Shown here piece by piece: positions 20,303 to 29,584 of a DNA stretch of 64,000 nucleotides (the first letter of the stretch is position 1; each line of letters begins with the position of its first letter). The DNA is from Pseudomonadota bacterium (GTDB taxonomy: Bacteria > Desulfobacterota > Desulfovibrionia > Desulfovibrionales > Desulfovibrionaceae). The notes below the pieces were generated by a model. It saw nothing but the letters and a program-made list of their open reading frames with translations, ran no database searches and was not told the origin of the DNA. The stretch covers positions 1-64,000 of the forward strand of contig JAEYOJ010000157.1 of the NCBI GenBank assembly GCA_023411815.1, given 5' to 3'. The position numbers and the translations under genes are program-made.

Positions 20303-20496
20303 TGTGCTCGCCGGTTTGGTTTAACGGTTTCATGCCAACTGAGCTCCAATCTAAGTCTCGGCTTCCCCCCTGTCGAGAGGAGGGACCGCTTCCCCCGAGG
20401 TTCTGGGACCATTATCGTGTATATCCTGACCGCGTGGGGCGGTAAAGAGCGAAACGGGAAACGGCGTATCTTTAAAGACGCCCCCCCGGAATCCAG

Positions 20497-21108
20497 TCAG
20501 ATTTCCGGAGATGCCGCCATATGTTCTCTTTCCTCGGCGGAAAAGACGAAGCTGTCCTCGGGCGGAAGTCCAGCGGCCAGCCTGTGGCGCCTGTTGAGTT
20601 CGTGGTAGTTCTCGGTCGTGGCGCACGAGTGGTCCAGGCCCAACTCCGCAGCCAAGCGGAGAATCTCCGGCTCATCTGCCTCGATCTCCACAAACCTGCC
20701 GAAGGGCAAACGATCGAGACAGATCACGGAATTTCCTAGCGCCCACTCCTCGCGCACCTTTTCATAGGAGAAAGCGGGCCTGTAGCCCAGGGCTTCGAGA
20801 ATGGTTTGCATGGCCTGGAAGTCGGTCACACAGGTCTCGATCTCTTCAAGCACCTTGGCAACCCGTACGGAGTAAGCTGCTTCCGCTGAAAGTCCATCCG
20901 GGGGGCGCTTGAAGGTCAGCACGAAGCGGTTTCCGAGCTGGCGCAGCCTGAGCAGCATACCCTGACGGCGCAGGGAGGAGCCGGCATCGTCCAGGACCAG
21001 ATTGCGTTCAAGGGACCTGAACCGAAACTCGGCTCCCAGACGCGACAAGTTTTCCTGAACCCTACTGAAATCGGGCTTGCAGAATTTGAGTTCCGTCTCT
21101 AGAGCCAC
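20497..21108 (-). CDS. CYTH-domain protein (class IV adenylate cyclase/thiamine-triphosphatase superfamily)
   Basis: The 203-residue protein has the CYTH signature ExExK near its N-terminus (ETELK), then RLRQLG, LTFKRPP, a conserved EEI and the final strand FVEIEAD. CYTH tunnels bind triphosphates with divalent metal; members are adenylate cyclases, thiamine- or inorganic triphosphatases, and the substrate cannot be told here. The frame stays open another 124 codons upstream, but that part is antisense to crcB. A GTG at 21108 just before ALETELKF is the likely start, with a second GTG at 21120. It diverges from crcB. Confidence 0.82.
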   Translation of the reverse strand: MALETELKFCKPDFSRVQENLSRLGAEFRFRSLERNLVLDDAGSSLRRQGMLLRLRQLGNRFVLTFKRPPDGLSAEAAYSVRVAKVLEEIETCVTDFQAMQTILEALGYRPAFSYEKVREEWALGNSVICLDRLPFGRFVEIEADEPEILRLAAELGLDHSCATTENYHELNRRHRLAAGLPPEDSFVFSAEEREHMAASPEI

Positions 21109-21195
21109 GTGGGTAACCACCGCACTAAGGGAATGAAAGGTTTTGATTTTAGCGTTATAATAACTTCTGATATACGAAAAGACAAGGAGAGCCCG
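21109..21195. promoter_or_regulatory. Divergent CYTH/crcB promoter region
   Basis: The AT-rich centre holds a perfect TATAAT at 21156-21161 on the plus strand, a good -10 for crcB. The -35 at the right spacing is poor. AGGAGA before the GTG of crcB is its ribosome binding site. I looked for the fluoride (crcB) riboswitch fold and did not see its conserved core. Confidence 0.45.
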
Positions 21196-21573
21196 GTGCA
21201 CAAGCTCGTCCTCATCGCCCTGGCCGGTGCTGCGGGAACTCTGGCGCGTTATGGCCTGGCCCAGGCCGTACAACGCTTGTCTGGACAGGGATTTCCCGCC
21301 GGCACCTTCGCGGTCAACGTACTTGGGAGCTTTCTGTTCGGACTGGTCTGGACCCTGTGCGAAGATCGGCTGACCATGGGCAGCGAGATGCGCATGGTGC
21401 TCCTGACCGGCTTCATGGGTGCGTTCACCACCTTCTCGACTTTCATGTTCGAAAGTTCGGCTCTGTTCAGGCACGGGCAATGGGTGTACGCCCTAGTCAA
21501 TATCGGCGGACAGACGCTGCTTGGCCTGCTGGCCTTGGCCATGGGCATGGCTGCCGCCAAGCTGCGCTTGTAG
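21196..21573 (+). CDS. crcB: Fluoride ion channel CrcB/Fluc
   Basis: Fluc channels export fluoride as dual-topology dimers in the inner membrane. The 125-residue protein has four predicted helices and the family motifs AGAAGTLARYGLA, GTFAVNVLGSF and GFMGAFTTFSTF (the Phe-box and Na+ site). The start is a GTG preceded by AGGAGA; the longer frame upstream lacks a binding site. It is followed closely by a DUF190 gene, a common partner. Confidence 0.93.
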   Translation: MHKLVLIALAGAAGTLARYGLAQAVQRLSGQGFPAGTFAVNVLGSFLFGLVWTLCEDRLTMGSEMRMVLLTGFMGAFTTFSTFMFESSALFRHGQWVYALVNIGGQTLLGLLALAMGMAAAKLRL

Positions 21574-21588
21574 ATCGTGGAGGCTGAC

Positions 21589-21939
21589 ATGTTGATACCG
21601 CAACAGGCGACAAGGCTGCGCATATACATTGGGGAGGACGTCCTCCAGGGAAGCAGACCCCTGTTCGAGATCATCGTGGAGCAGGCCCGCCGCCAAGGTC
21701 TAGCCGGCGCCACCGTGCTGCGAGGGATCTCGGGATACGGCGCGAACAGCCGCATCAAGACATCCAAGATCCTCATGCTCTCGGAAGACTTGCCGGTGGT
21801 AGTGGAAATCGTGGATGCCCAGGACAAGATCGAACGTTTTTTGCTCTATGTCGATGAGACAATAGGCGAAGGGCTGGTGACCATGGAGCAGGTGAGGGTC
21901 GTTTTCTATCGGCACTCGGGGGCAGGCGGCAAGCGGTAG
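21589..21939 (+). CDS. DUF190 family protein
   Basis: The 116-residue soluble protein has the PII-like ferredoxin fold signature of DUF190: LRIYIGEDVLQGSRPLFE, ARRQGLAGATVLRGISGYG and the late VVVEIVD. Genes of this family often follow crcB and may sense or modulate fluoride export (inference from context). GTGGAGG precedes the ATG at 21589; a GTG at 21577 is an alternative. It ends a two-gene operon convergent with cheB. Confidence 0.88.
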   Translation: MLIPQQATRLRIYIGEDVLQGSRPLFEIIVEQARRQGLAGATVLRGISGYGANSRIKTSKILMLSEDLPVVVEIVDAQDKIERFLLYVDETIGEGLVTMEQVRVVFYRHSGAGGKR

Positions 21940-22057
21940 AGTAAGCTATGGGATCTGTTTCAGTCTGTCCATGCCCCTCGCAGGCCCCCGCAAGTACAGC
22001 AAAGGTGAAGCCATGCCGCCCATGCGGTTCATCTGCAAAAATCCCTATCGAACCGGG

Positions 22058-23140
22058 CTACGATGCAGAACAGAAACGCACCACTTCAGGTGCGATACGT
22101 TCCAAGGGCAGCACCTTATAAGCCGCGCCCAGCTTGATTGCCTCTCCAGGCATACCGAACACCACGCTGGTAGCTTCGTCCTGGGCCATGGTGTAGGCTC
22201 CGGCCTGTTTCATCTCCAGCAGGCCATGAGCTCCATCATCGCCCATGCCGGTCATGATCACGCCGATGGCATTTTTGCCGGCGTAGCGCGCGCCGGAGCG
22301 GAAGAGAACGTCCACCGAGGGCCTGTGCCGCCGCACTAATGGTCCATCCCTGACTTCCACATAGTAGCGGGCTCCGCTGCGCTTGACGAGCATGTGCTTG
22401 TTGCCGGGTGCGATGAGAGCCTGTCCCCGCAGCAGGGTATCGTTGTTGGTGGCCTCGCGCACGTTGATGCTGCAGATGGAGTCCAGACGCTTGGCAAAGG
22501 CCGTGGTGAAATGTTCAGGCATATGCTGGACGATGGCAATGGCCGGGCAGTCTTGAGGCATGGCTTCGAGAAAAATGCGTAGGGCTTCCGTGCCGCCGGT
22601 GCTTGCACCCACGAGCACGATCTTTTCACTGGTCTGAAGGTGACTTGGGGCATTCAGTCTCACTCCCGGCAGAACAGCGTCGGCCGAGAGCTTGGGAGAC
22701 ACCTCCATGGTTTTGCTGAACTTTTTGAGCTTAGCCGAGGCCGCTGCCTTGACGGCATCGCGAATGCGGACCTTGGACTCTTCCAAAAACTGGCGCGTGC
22801 CGAGCTTAGGCTTCTGGATAATTTCCACAGCGCCGTAGTCCAGGGCGCGCATGAGCGCTTCCGAGCCATGTTCCGTAAGCGTGGAGCAGATAACGACCGG
22901 AATGGGATGCTGGCTCATGATCTTGCGCAGGAATGTCAGCCCGTCCATGCGCGGCATCTCCACATCCAGTGTAATGACGTCGGGCGCAATCTCCTCCATG
23001 ATTTTTGCAGCAGCGAAAGGATCGCCCGCCTTGCCGATAACCTCAATGGCCGGATCCTCGGCGAGCACCTCGGTCAAAGTCTGGCGCACAAGCGCGGAAT
23101 CATCGACAACAAGGACTTTTATCTTGGAACCTGGAGGCAT
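22058..23140 (-). CDS. cheB: Chemotaxis response regulator protein-glutamate methylesterase CheB
   Basis: CheB removes methyl groups from, and deamidates, receptor glutamates when phosphorylated by CheA. The 360-residue protein has an N-terminal receiver (phospho-acceptor D59 in TLDVEMPRMDG) and a C-terminal methylesterase domain with catalytic S180 (VGASTGG), H206 (VQHMPEH) and D301 (GMGDDG). AGGAG before the ATG at 23140 is preferred to an upstream TTG. It is the last gene of the minus-strand chemotaxis run. Confidence 0.95.
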   Translation of the reverse strand: MPPGSKIKVLVVDDSALVRQTLTEVLAEDPAIEVIGKAGDPFAAAKIMEEIAPDVITLDVEMPRMDGLTFLRKIMSQHPIPVVICSTLTEHGSEALMRALDYGAVEIIQKPKLGTRQFLEESKVRIRDAVKAAASAKLKKFSKTMEVSPKLSADAVLPGVRLNAPSHLQTSEKIVLVGASTGGTEALRIFLEAMPQDCPAIAIVQHMPEHFTTAFAKRLDSICSINVREATNNDTLLRGQALIAPGNKHMLVKRSGARYYVEVRDGPLVRRHRPSVDVLFRSGARYAGKNAIGVIMTGMGDDGAHGLLEMKQAGAYTMAQDEATSVVFGMPGEAIKLGAAYKVLPLERIAPEVVRFCSAS

Positions 23141-23162
23141 CAATACTCCTGGAGGATGTCGT

Positions 23163-24050
23163 TCAGATGCGCTCGTAAACCGTAGGAGCGAGCTGTCTAA
23201 TAGGCAGTTGCATACCCGTGAGACTTTCCGAGTGGCCGATGAAGATATGGCCGCCCTGGCGCAGGTGAGTGCAGAACTTGCCCAGCAGGCGCTCCTGAGT
23301 TGGCCGGTCGAAGTAGATCATGACGTTGCGGCAAAAGATGATGTCCATCTTGTTCTTGAAAGAGAAATCTTCCATGAAATTGAGCCGCTGAAAGCTGACC
23401 AGCCGACGTATTTCGGGCGCCACGCGCACAAGGCGCTTGCTGCGATCCTTGCTGCGTAGGAAGTAGAGTCTGTGCATATGCGCGGGCACCTTTTCCAGTT
23501 TATCCTCGGCGTAGACTGCCCTAGTGGCATGCTCGAGGACCCGCGTGGAGATGTCCGTGGCCAGAATGGAGAAGCGGAATTCCGGCTGTTGTTGCTGGAA
23601 CTCGCTCAGTGCGATGGCCAGAGTGTAAGGCTCCTCTCCCGTGGAGCAGCCTGCGCTCCAAACAGCCAGCTCCCTTCCCTGATTGCGGTTAAGCCAGCGC
23701 GGCAGCACATTCCTGGAGAGCAGTTCAAAGTGATTCGGCTCCCGAAAAAAGTCCGTGGTATTCGTGGTCACCACATCGAGGAGATGCGGCAGCTCCGTGG
23801 CCATGCCCTCTTTGGAAAAGAAGAAAGCGCAATACTGGGCATAGTCAGCCAGAGCCAAGGCCCGCAAGCGCTTTTGCAGGCGGGCCTCAAGCATGGTTTT
23901 CTTGCTCGGCGGCATTTTTATGCCGCATTCGGTATGAATGAACTCACTGAAACGTGCGAAATCACGAGCGCTGAGTTGCCTTGGGTTGCCTTGACTCCTT
24001 CTCGCAGGCATCTGTCTGCTATCGGACATGTCCTCGCCCGACTCCTTCAT
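23163..24050 (-). CDS. cheR: Chemotaxis protein methyltransferase CheR
   Basis: CheR methylates receptor glutamates with S-adenosylmethionine. The 295-residue protein has the CheR N-terminal helical domain (FIHTECGIKMPPSKKTMLEAR) and the SAM fold with VWSAGCSTGEEPYTLAIAL, ILATDIS and IIFCRNVMIYFD. The end GHSESLTGM is typical. The ATG at 24050 has a GGAAG site. It sits 57 bases after cheA and just before cheB. Confidence 0.95.
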   Translation of the reverse strand: MKESGEDMSDSRQMPARRSQGNPRQLSARDFARFSEFIHTECGIKMPPSKKTMLEARLQKRLRALALADYAQYCAFFFSKEGMATELPHLLDVVTTNTTDFFREPNHFELLSRNVLPRWLNRNQGRELAVWSAGCSTGEEPYTLAIALSEFQQQQPEFRFSILATDISTRVLEHATRAVYAEDKLEKVPAHMHRLYFLRSKDRSKRLVRVAPEIRRLVSFQRLNFMEDFSFKNKMDIIFCRNVMIYFDRPTQERLLGKFCTHLRQGGHIFIGHSESLTGMQLPIRQLAPTVYERI

Positions 24051-24107
24051 GCTAATTCACACTTCCTGGCTTTCCGGCTATACATCTTGGCATCATAATG
24101 AATGCTA

Positions 24108-26222
24108 TCAACTCGCACGGGACTCCAGGACGGAATGGACGAGGCGGGGGATATCCAGGATAAGTGCCATGCTTCCATCACCCTTGATCGTTGCGCCGGA
24201 AATGCCCTCGACTTCACGATAAACCCGCCCCAGGGATTTGATGACCGTCTGGTGCTCGCCGATGACGTGGTCCACGACGATGCCCACTCTGTTGCTACCC
24301 TGGGATGTTATGACGACTTGTTCGATCTCCGGGGCGGTTCCCGCAATGCTGAACCACTCGCGCATGCGGATATACGGTACAACTTCCCCGCGCAAGTGAA
24401 TGATGCGCTGCTCGCGACGACCGTTTCCCTTGTTTCCTACCAACTCCACGCACTCTTCCACCAGGGAAAGCGGAATCACGTAAAACTCGTCTTCAACCTG
24501 GACCTGCAAGCCGTCGATGATCGCCAAGGTCAGGGGCAACTTGATGGTGATAGTCGTTCCCATACCCTTGGTGCTGGCTATGTCGATACTGCCCCGTAGG
24601 CTGTCGATGGCCTGCTTGACCACGTCCATGCCGACTCCGCGTCCCGAAACGCTCGTCACGGCCTTGGCCGTGGAGAAGCCGGGAGCGAAAATGAGGTTGA
24701 AAATGTCCTTTTCACTCAGGTCGGCATCGGGAGAAACTAGGCCTTTCTCCACCGCCTTGGCGAAGATGGCCCTTGTGTCCAGCCCCTTGCCGTCGTCGAA
24801 AATGCGGATGAGCACATCTCCACCCGAGTGCTCGGCCGTTAGCTTGATGGTTCCGCGGCGCGGCTTGCCCTGTGTCAGCCGCTCGGCTGGTGGCTCTAGC
24901 CCGTGGTCAATGGAGTTGCGCAGAAGATGCACCAGCGGATCGCCCAATCGCTCAATGACGGTCTTGTCCAATTCAGTTTCCGCACCGTCCGTCTCCAGCT
25001 CTATCTCCTTGCCCAACTCGTCCGACAGGTCCCTGACAAGCCTGCGGAACTTGCTGAAGGTGGTACCTATGGGCAGCATGCGGATTCCCAGAGTGCTGTC
25101 GCGCAACTCATCCGAAAGCCGTCCCAGCTGCTCCGACAAGGTTACCAGATGCGGGTCCTTGCGCTGGGCCACATACTGGCTGATTTGGGCTTGGACTATG
25201 ACCAGCTCGCCAACAAGATCCACCAGCTTATCCAGCTTCTCAGCCGCCACGCGAAGGCTTGAAACGGATTCCTGGGGCTTGCGCGCGGTCCTGCTTTCCT
25301 TGAGCGCGGCTTGCTCAGCCAGGGCCAAAGCAACTTGCGCAGGGCTGACGATGCCGCTCTCGGTGAGGATCGTGCCGATGCGCTTCTGTATGCCCAGGGC
25401 TTTCTGCAGATCCTCCTCGGTTATGTCGCCCCTCTCTACTAATATCTCGCCAAGCTTCTTGTACCCGCCAGCAACTTCAACGTCCGAGCCGGGCTCAACT
25501 TTATTGATTGCAATCTCGCTGTCGTCCTCAACGAAAATGAACACATCCTGCAGTGCCTGGCGCCCGGCATTGGTGACGACGATTATGTCCCACCAAGCGT
25601 AGCATGCATCCGGTTCATAAGCGGACAGAAGAGGCACATCATTCAGATGCGCCGTTATCTTGCAGGTGCCGAGTGTCGTTAGTTCCTCAAGGAGCGCCAG
25701 TGGATCAGTGCCGGCCAGGAAGACATCTCTTGGGGGCTTAAAACGGATGTGGAAGATTTCCGCATTATCGCCCACTTCCATAGACGACTGTGAGCTGGAA
25801 TCGGGCTCGGGTCCCGGACGGGAGGCAACTATGCCGGCCTGCCCCAGCAGGGATTTCAATGAATCTACTATACGTTGCGAAGCCGCAGGGTTTTGATCCA
25901 TTCCCGATTCAGAATCACCGAGCATGGCCATGATCCTGTCACGGGCTGCCAGCGTCAGATCGAGCAGATCCTTGCTTACCTCAAGCTGGCCGTTACGAAC
26001 CAAGTCGAAAACGGTCTCCACTTCGTGGGTGAACTTGGCGATGTCATCGAAACCGAACATGGCGCCAGAGCCCTTGATGGTGTGCATGGCCCGAAAGACG
26101 CGATCGATAGTCTCACGGTCATCGGGTGTTGCTTCCAACTCGAGCAGGGCGCTCTCGAGCTCCGAGAGAAGGTCGTGCGCCTCCTCTTTGAATGCCTGCC
26201 TGTTAAGATCGTCACGGGACAT
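24108..26222 (-). CDS. cheA: Chemotaxis histidine kinase CheA with an MshEN-like insert
   Basis: CheA autophosphorylates under receptor control and passes phosphate to CheY and CheB. The 704-residue protein has HPt (H47 in MHTIKGSGAMF), a P2-like domain near residues 155-240, dimerisation helices, an ATPase with HLLRNSIDHGLE, DDGKGLD and GRGVGMDVV, and a C-terminal CheW-like domain. Between P2 and the dimerisation domain lies a segment of about 55 residues, GYKKLGEILVERGDITEEDL to about 310, that resembles the N-terminal MshEN domain of type II secretion/pilus ATPases, which can bind cyclic-di-GMP. GAGGAA before the ATG supports the start. No cheW is in the cluster. Confidence 0.95.
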   Translation of the reverse strand: MSRDDLNRQAFKEEAHDLLSELESALLELEATPDDRETIDRVFRAMHTIKGSGAMFGFDDIAKFTHEVETVFDLVRNGQLEVSKDLLDLTLAARDRIMAMLGDSESGMDQNPAASQRIVDSLKSLLGQAGIVASRPGPEPDSSSQSSMEVGDNAEIFHIRFKPPRDVFLAGTDPLALLEELTTLGTCKITAHLNDVPLLSAYEPDACYAWWDIIVVTNAGRQALQDVFIFVEDDSEIAINKVEPGSDVEVAGGYKKLGEILVERGDITEEDLQKALGIQKRIGTILTESGIVSPAQVALALAEQAALKESRTARKPQESVSSLRVAAEKLDKLVDLVGELVIVQAQISQYVAQRKDPHLVTLSEQLGRLSDELRDSTLGIRMLPIGTTFSKFRRLVRDLSDELGKEIELETDGAETELDKTVIERLGDPLVHLLRNSIDHGLEPPAERLTQGKPRRGTIKLTAEHSGGDVLIRIFDDGKGLDTRAIFAKAVEKGLVSPDADLSEKDIFNLIFAPGFSTAKAVTSVSGRGVGMDVVKQAIDSLRGSIDIASTKGMGTTITIKLPLTLAIIDGLQVQVEDEFYVIPLSLVEECVELVGNKGNGRREQRIIHLRGEVVPYIRMREWFSIAGTAPEIEQVVITSQGSNRVGIVVDHVIGEHQTVIKSLGRVYREVEGISGATIKGDGSMALILDIPRLVHSVLESRAS

Positions 26223-26299
26223 GGGTTCCTCGCTTACCTGTCCGGTATCCCTGCGTTGCGTCAGATGACAGAACCGGGCACGGGCAGGTGCTGTCCCGC

Positions 26300-26662
26300 T
26301 TAGCGCAGGACCTTTTTCACCACCGCGAGAAGCTGCTCCGGCTTGAACGGCTTGACTATCCAGCCCGTAGCACCGGCGGCTTTGCCATCCTGCTTCTTCT
26401 CAGCCTGGGATTCGGTTGTCAGCATGATGATAGGTATGAATTTATAGGCCGATTGGGCTCGGACCTGCTTGATAAGCTCAATGCCATCCATATTCGGCAT
26501 GTTCAGGTCGGTGATGATCATGTCAACCGGGCCTTTGAGCTTGCCCAAGGCATCTTTGCCATCCACCGCCTCAATAACGGAATGCCCTTCGCTTTTCAGC
26601 GTAAAGCTAACCATTTGGCGGACGCTTGCGGAATCATCCACGGTCATGATCGTCTTGGCCAT
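26300..26662 (-). CDS. cheY: Single-domain response regulator CheY
   Basis: The 120-residue receiver has the acidic pair VDD (9-10), phospho-acceptor D52 in TDLNMPNMDG, the Thr/Ser switch MLTTES and Lys in VKPFKP. This is the chemotaxis CheY pattern with a conserved aromatic region. The GGGGAGG site lies nine bases before the ATG at 26662 and directly abuts the ATG at 26671, so 26662 is preferred. It is downstream of the STAS gene (five-base gap) and upstream of cheA. Confidence 0.94.
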   Translation of the reverse strand: MAKTIMTVDDSASVRQMVSFTLKSEGHSVIEAVDGKDALGKLKGPVDMIITDLNMPNMDGIELIKQVRAQSAYKFIPIIMLTTESQAEKKQDGKAAGATGWIVKPFKPEQLLAVVKKVLR

Positions 26663-26667
26663 CCGGC

Positions 26668-26973
26668 TCATCCTCCCCTTGCGATGTATGGCGCCAGAGC
26701 AGCTCGCACCCCGGCGGTTTCAGTCAGCGTTGTGAGGTTTTCATTAAGGCCGGTGAAGTGAACCTTCAATCCCGAGGCTTCCATGGTCTTGGCGTATGAA
26801 AGCAGCAATTGAAACAATGAGAGCCCCCCCCTGCTGACCTGGCTGAGATCCACAAGCCCAGGCCCACCGGCCGCCGCATTTCCAGCCAGACACGCCTTGA
26901 GATCCGCCGCATGTTCAACGGTGAACTCTCCACTCAAAACAAGCCCATCATCCACTTTCGCGCAGTCGCCCAT
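26668..26973 (-). CDS. STAS-domain protein of a chemotaxis cluster
   Basis: The 101-residue protein has the STAS fold of anti-sigma-factor antagonists (SpoIIAA type): the early VLSGEFTVEHAADLKACL, the middle VDLSQVSRGGLSLFQLLLSY and a final helix. In classical members the loop contains a phosphorylatable Ser (DSSG-like). Here the aligned position reads GGLS, so canonical phosphorylation is doubtful. GGGAGAGAGAC precedes the ATG. It is placed before cheY and cheA, where STAS proteins often act as output or adaptor components. Confidence 0.85.
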   Translation of the reverse strand: MGDCAKVDDGLVLSGEFTVEHAADLKACLAGNAAAGGPGLVDLSQVSRGGLSLFQLLLSYAKTMEASGLKVHFTGLNENLTTLTETAGVRAALAPYIARGG

Positions 26974-27219
26974 GTCTCTCTCCCTGCGTTGATGCGCTGG
27001 GCAAATCGTCAACTGTTATCCAAGCCACTTACCCGGAACAAGCTCACGGCAAAACCTATTGCAACCGTGCCTCAATACTCAACCTAATGCATTTGCAATG
27101 AAGAAATTTTGCAACACTCTTAGTCCGTCCCAGCAAATCATCTGCACATGAAGTTACATTTATTGCCTTTTTAGTATAAATGCAAGGTCATGCCAGGTCG
27201 CAGACGTTCGCCCAACACT

Positions 27220-29130
27220 CTAAAACAATTCCACATTATCACCAAGATCGTCACTGCTGCGAGGGGAAGCCTTAGGGGCTTTGTCGAGACCCTTCACGCG
27301 ACTTGCAGGCTGTAAGCTCTCCAGGGGCTGATCTTCATGACCGAATGCGCTCATATGAATTATGCGTTCCGCATCCATGGTGTATCTATCGAGCATGGCT
27401 TTTAAACGTTCTGAACGTTGTGCATCGTTGCTACACGGAACAATGCATCTTGCCTCCCGTGCGGCAATATTCAGCTTGCCCTCGGATTCTTCGAGCTCGC
27501 GAACCACATCATGATGGAATGCCAGGCCCTCGATCGTATCTTCAATGTCTCTGGCCAAGTCACCCACTGAAGTGCCGATAGCCCTCAACTCCGTACCGAC
27601 TCGTTCGCTCACGTCCCGCAAGCTCCCAGTCATATCGCCCATGCGCGCGATCATGGCGGCCACCTGTTCCCGATCAATGGAGGTGTCGGCGCGAAGCAGC
27701 GCTTCGGAAGCACTGGAGATATGCACAAGAACGGAGGATACCGCCTCTGTCTGCGTTCGGGCTTCTACCGAAAGATGCTGAATGGCTTGCGCCAAGACGC
27801 CCAAGGCTTTGCCTTCTTCTCCGGTATGGGCAGCCTTTACGCTCGCGTTGAGAGCAATAAGCTCTATTTCCGCTCCCACGTCTTCGATGTCGCTGACAAA
27901 GGAGGACATTTCAGTGATCGTATTGGCTACATCATGCATGATCCTCCCGACAGCCTCGCCCTGGCTTGAGTATTCACGCATGGACTCGGTTATGCTTCCG
28001 ACACCCTGCTCAATCTGGTCCAAAACACAGCCCTGGCCCAAAATACACTCCCCCCCGGCCTCCACTTCAGCCGAGACAGACCGGACCAAAGAGCCGCTCA
28101 CTTCAACTGCATGTCTGGCAATGCCCCGCATGTGCTGGCTCATGCGCTCCAAAGCAGTGGAAAACTGTTCAGCGGCGTTTTGGAGTTGGGAGGCTTGCAG
28201 ATCGCAAATATCCGCTATCCAACTCACCACGTCCTCGCCATCTGGAGTCAATTCGGTGTCGACAATATGCGGAGCTAGCAGTTGCAGGCCTTCTTCCAGG
28301 GCTTCGACCACATGTTCAACCTGCTGACGCACGATGTCATGGAATTGCAGCGAGGAAACCACCTCTCCGATTTCGGCGGAAACACTGCGAGCCTTGTCAG
28401 GCAGTTCGGCGGAGACTTGCGCTGATTTATGCGTCAAGTTCACCAGCGAGCGCAGATTGTCCTCGATGGTGCTGAAGATATCGGTCGAACAGGCCCGTTG
28501 TGTGTCCAGGATGGACGTGGTGCGTTCACGCACCGACGCCACGAGTACACACAGGGATTCAGCCTGTTCGGTTATCTGGGAAGAATGCGAGATGATAGTA
28601 TAGGCAAGCTTTTCCACATCGTCGGCCAAAGTGGTGAAACCCCGTCCCATACTTCCCAGTCTGGCGCTTTCGATGCGCGTCGATATGCCGAGCATTTGCA
28701 GTTTCTTGACTATGCGCCGGAAATCTTGGCTCAAAGTCCTGAGCTTGCGGGAGACCTCGAGGATGGAATCGAGTTCCTGAAGACTCTGGCTGGATGTATC
28801 CCCCCCTACGATCTTGCGCATGCGCTCAAGTTCGATGGACAGTTCCTCCGCTCCCCTGTCCAACTCCTCTCCGGAAGTCAATTCCGCGAGTTCAGAGGCC
28901 TGACGGGTCAAATCGCGCACGGAATGGGCGAATTCCTGGAGTCTGGCTCCCAAGGCGAGAAAATCCGCCTCTCGCCCTTCAATTATCTTGTTAACAGCCT
29001 TAACCACGCACTCAAGCGTTCCACCAAGCTGTCTGAGAGATCGCCCTTTGCCCGCATTATCAAGCGTCATGCCTCGTTCACCCAATTGCATAACCTGCCC
29101 GGATTCATATCGTGAAGAAAGCTCAGTCAT
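27220..29130 (-). CDS. Soluble receptor-like coiled-coil protein with duplicated MCP-like tips and FHDIVRQ motifs
   Basis: The 636-residue protein has no signal peptide or membrane segment and is almost entirely helical. Two segments resemble the hairpin tip of methyl-accepting chemotaxis proteins: LGISTRIESARLGSMGRGF near residues 147-165, and IALNASVKAAHTGEEGKAL near 425-443. Each half also has an FHD motif: LQFHDIVRQQ near 261-270 and LAFHHDVVRELE near 550. The spacing D-x3-Q in the first is that of the CheZ catalytic pair (D143/Q147 in E. coli). The ATG at 29130 is preferred to TTG at 29139. It heads the STAS-cheY-cheA-cheR-cheB run after 246 bases. It may be a scaffold, cytoplasmic receptor or CheY-P phosphatase. 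Confidence 0.82.
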   Translation of the reverse strand: MTELSSRYESGQVMQLGERGMTLDNAGKGRSLRQLGGTLECVVKAVNKIIEGREADFLALGARLQEFAHSVRDLTRQASELAELTSGEELDRGAEELSIELERMRKIVGGDTSSQSLQELDSILEVSRKLRTLSQDFRRIVKKLQMLGISTRIESARLGSMGRGFTTLADDVEKLAYTIISHSSQITEQAESLCVLVASVRERTTSILDTQRACSTDIFSTIEDNLRSLVNLTHKSAQVSAELPDKARSVSAEIGEVVSSLQFHDIVRQQVEHVVEALEEGLQLLAPHIVDTELTPDGEDVVSWIADICDLQASQLQNAAEQFSTALERMSQHMRGIARHAVEVSGSLVRSVSAEVEAGGECILGQGCVLDQIEQGVGSITESMREYSSQGEAVGRIMHDVANTITEMSSFVSDIEDVGAEIELIALNASVKAAHTGEEGKALGVLAQAIQHLSVEARTQTEAVSSVLVHISSASEALLRADTSIDREQVAAMIARMGDMTGSLRDVSERVGTELRAIGTSVGDLARDIEDTIEGLAFHHDVVRELEESEGKLNIAAREARCIVPCSNDAQRSERLKAMLDRYTMDAERIIHMSAFGHEDQPLESLQPASRVKGLDKAPKASPRSSDDLGDNVELF

Positions 29131-29584
29131 GCTGCTCAATCATGAGGCTGTAGGTCATACCCGCCACCACGATTTGCATGCTCTGATTCCACAACGGACC
29201 GTCCTGGCATTGCCAGCTTTCGCATTCCGTCTGCTTTTCTTTTCCAGATAAATGAACTTTCATTCAGCCATTTTCAAGCGGAAAAATGCATGCCGAGGCA
29301 GCGTCACTTCTCTTGGCTATATTTCCAGAATGGAAAGTCTTGTCTGCATATCTTCAGTTTGACGGATTCCAAACGACGCACAAGCCTTTCGCCTCTGATC
29401 GTGAGCAACAAGCCTCAAGGTGAGCCAGCAGACCCAGACGCAGCTTTTGCAAATTCCTGGCCACTTTATCGAATGGCATGGTAATAGAAAAGCCATGATG
29501 TAACCATGAAATATCTTTGGGCTTTGAGGACTTAGATAAAGATAGACGGATGCGGGGGAAAATCTGAACAACACTGAGGGGTAC
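29131..29584. other. 454-bp divergent intergenic region
   Basis: This stretch separates the minus-strand chemotaxis run from a plus-strand methyltransferase, so it should hold both promoters. A TTGAAA hexamer on the minus strand about 120 bases before the receptor-like gene is the only sigma70-like -35, with a poor -10. I see no repeat, RNA gene or believable small ORF. It is noticeably more AT-rich than its surroundings. Confidence 0.4.

Noticed and set aside
21109..21195. Fluoride riboswitch upstream of crcB
   Set aside because: The leader is short and I could not find the conserved fluoride aptamer core.
21109..21480. N-terminal extension of the CYTH gene
   Set aside because: It is antisense to crcB; the conserved CYTH domain begins right after the GTG at 21108.
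27180..27195. Sigma-54-like site TGGCAT...TTGCAT on the minus strand before the STAS gene
   Set aside because: The GG and GC elements are nine bases apart instead of ten, which normally abolishes sigma-54 use.
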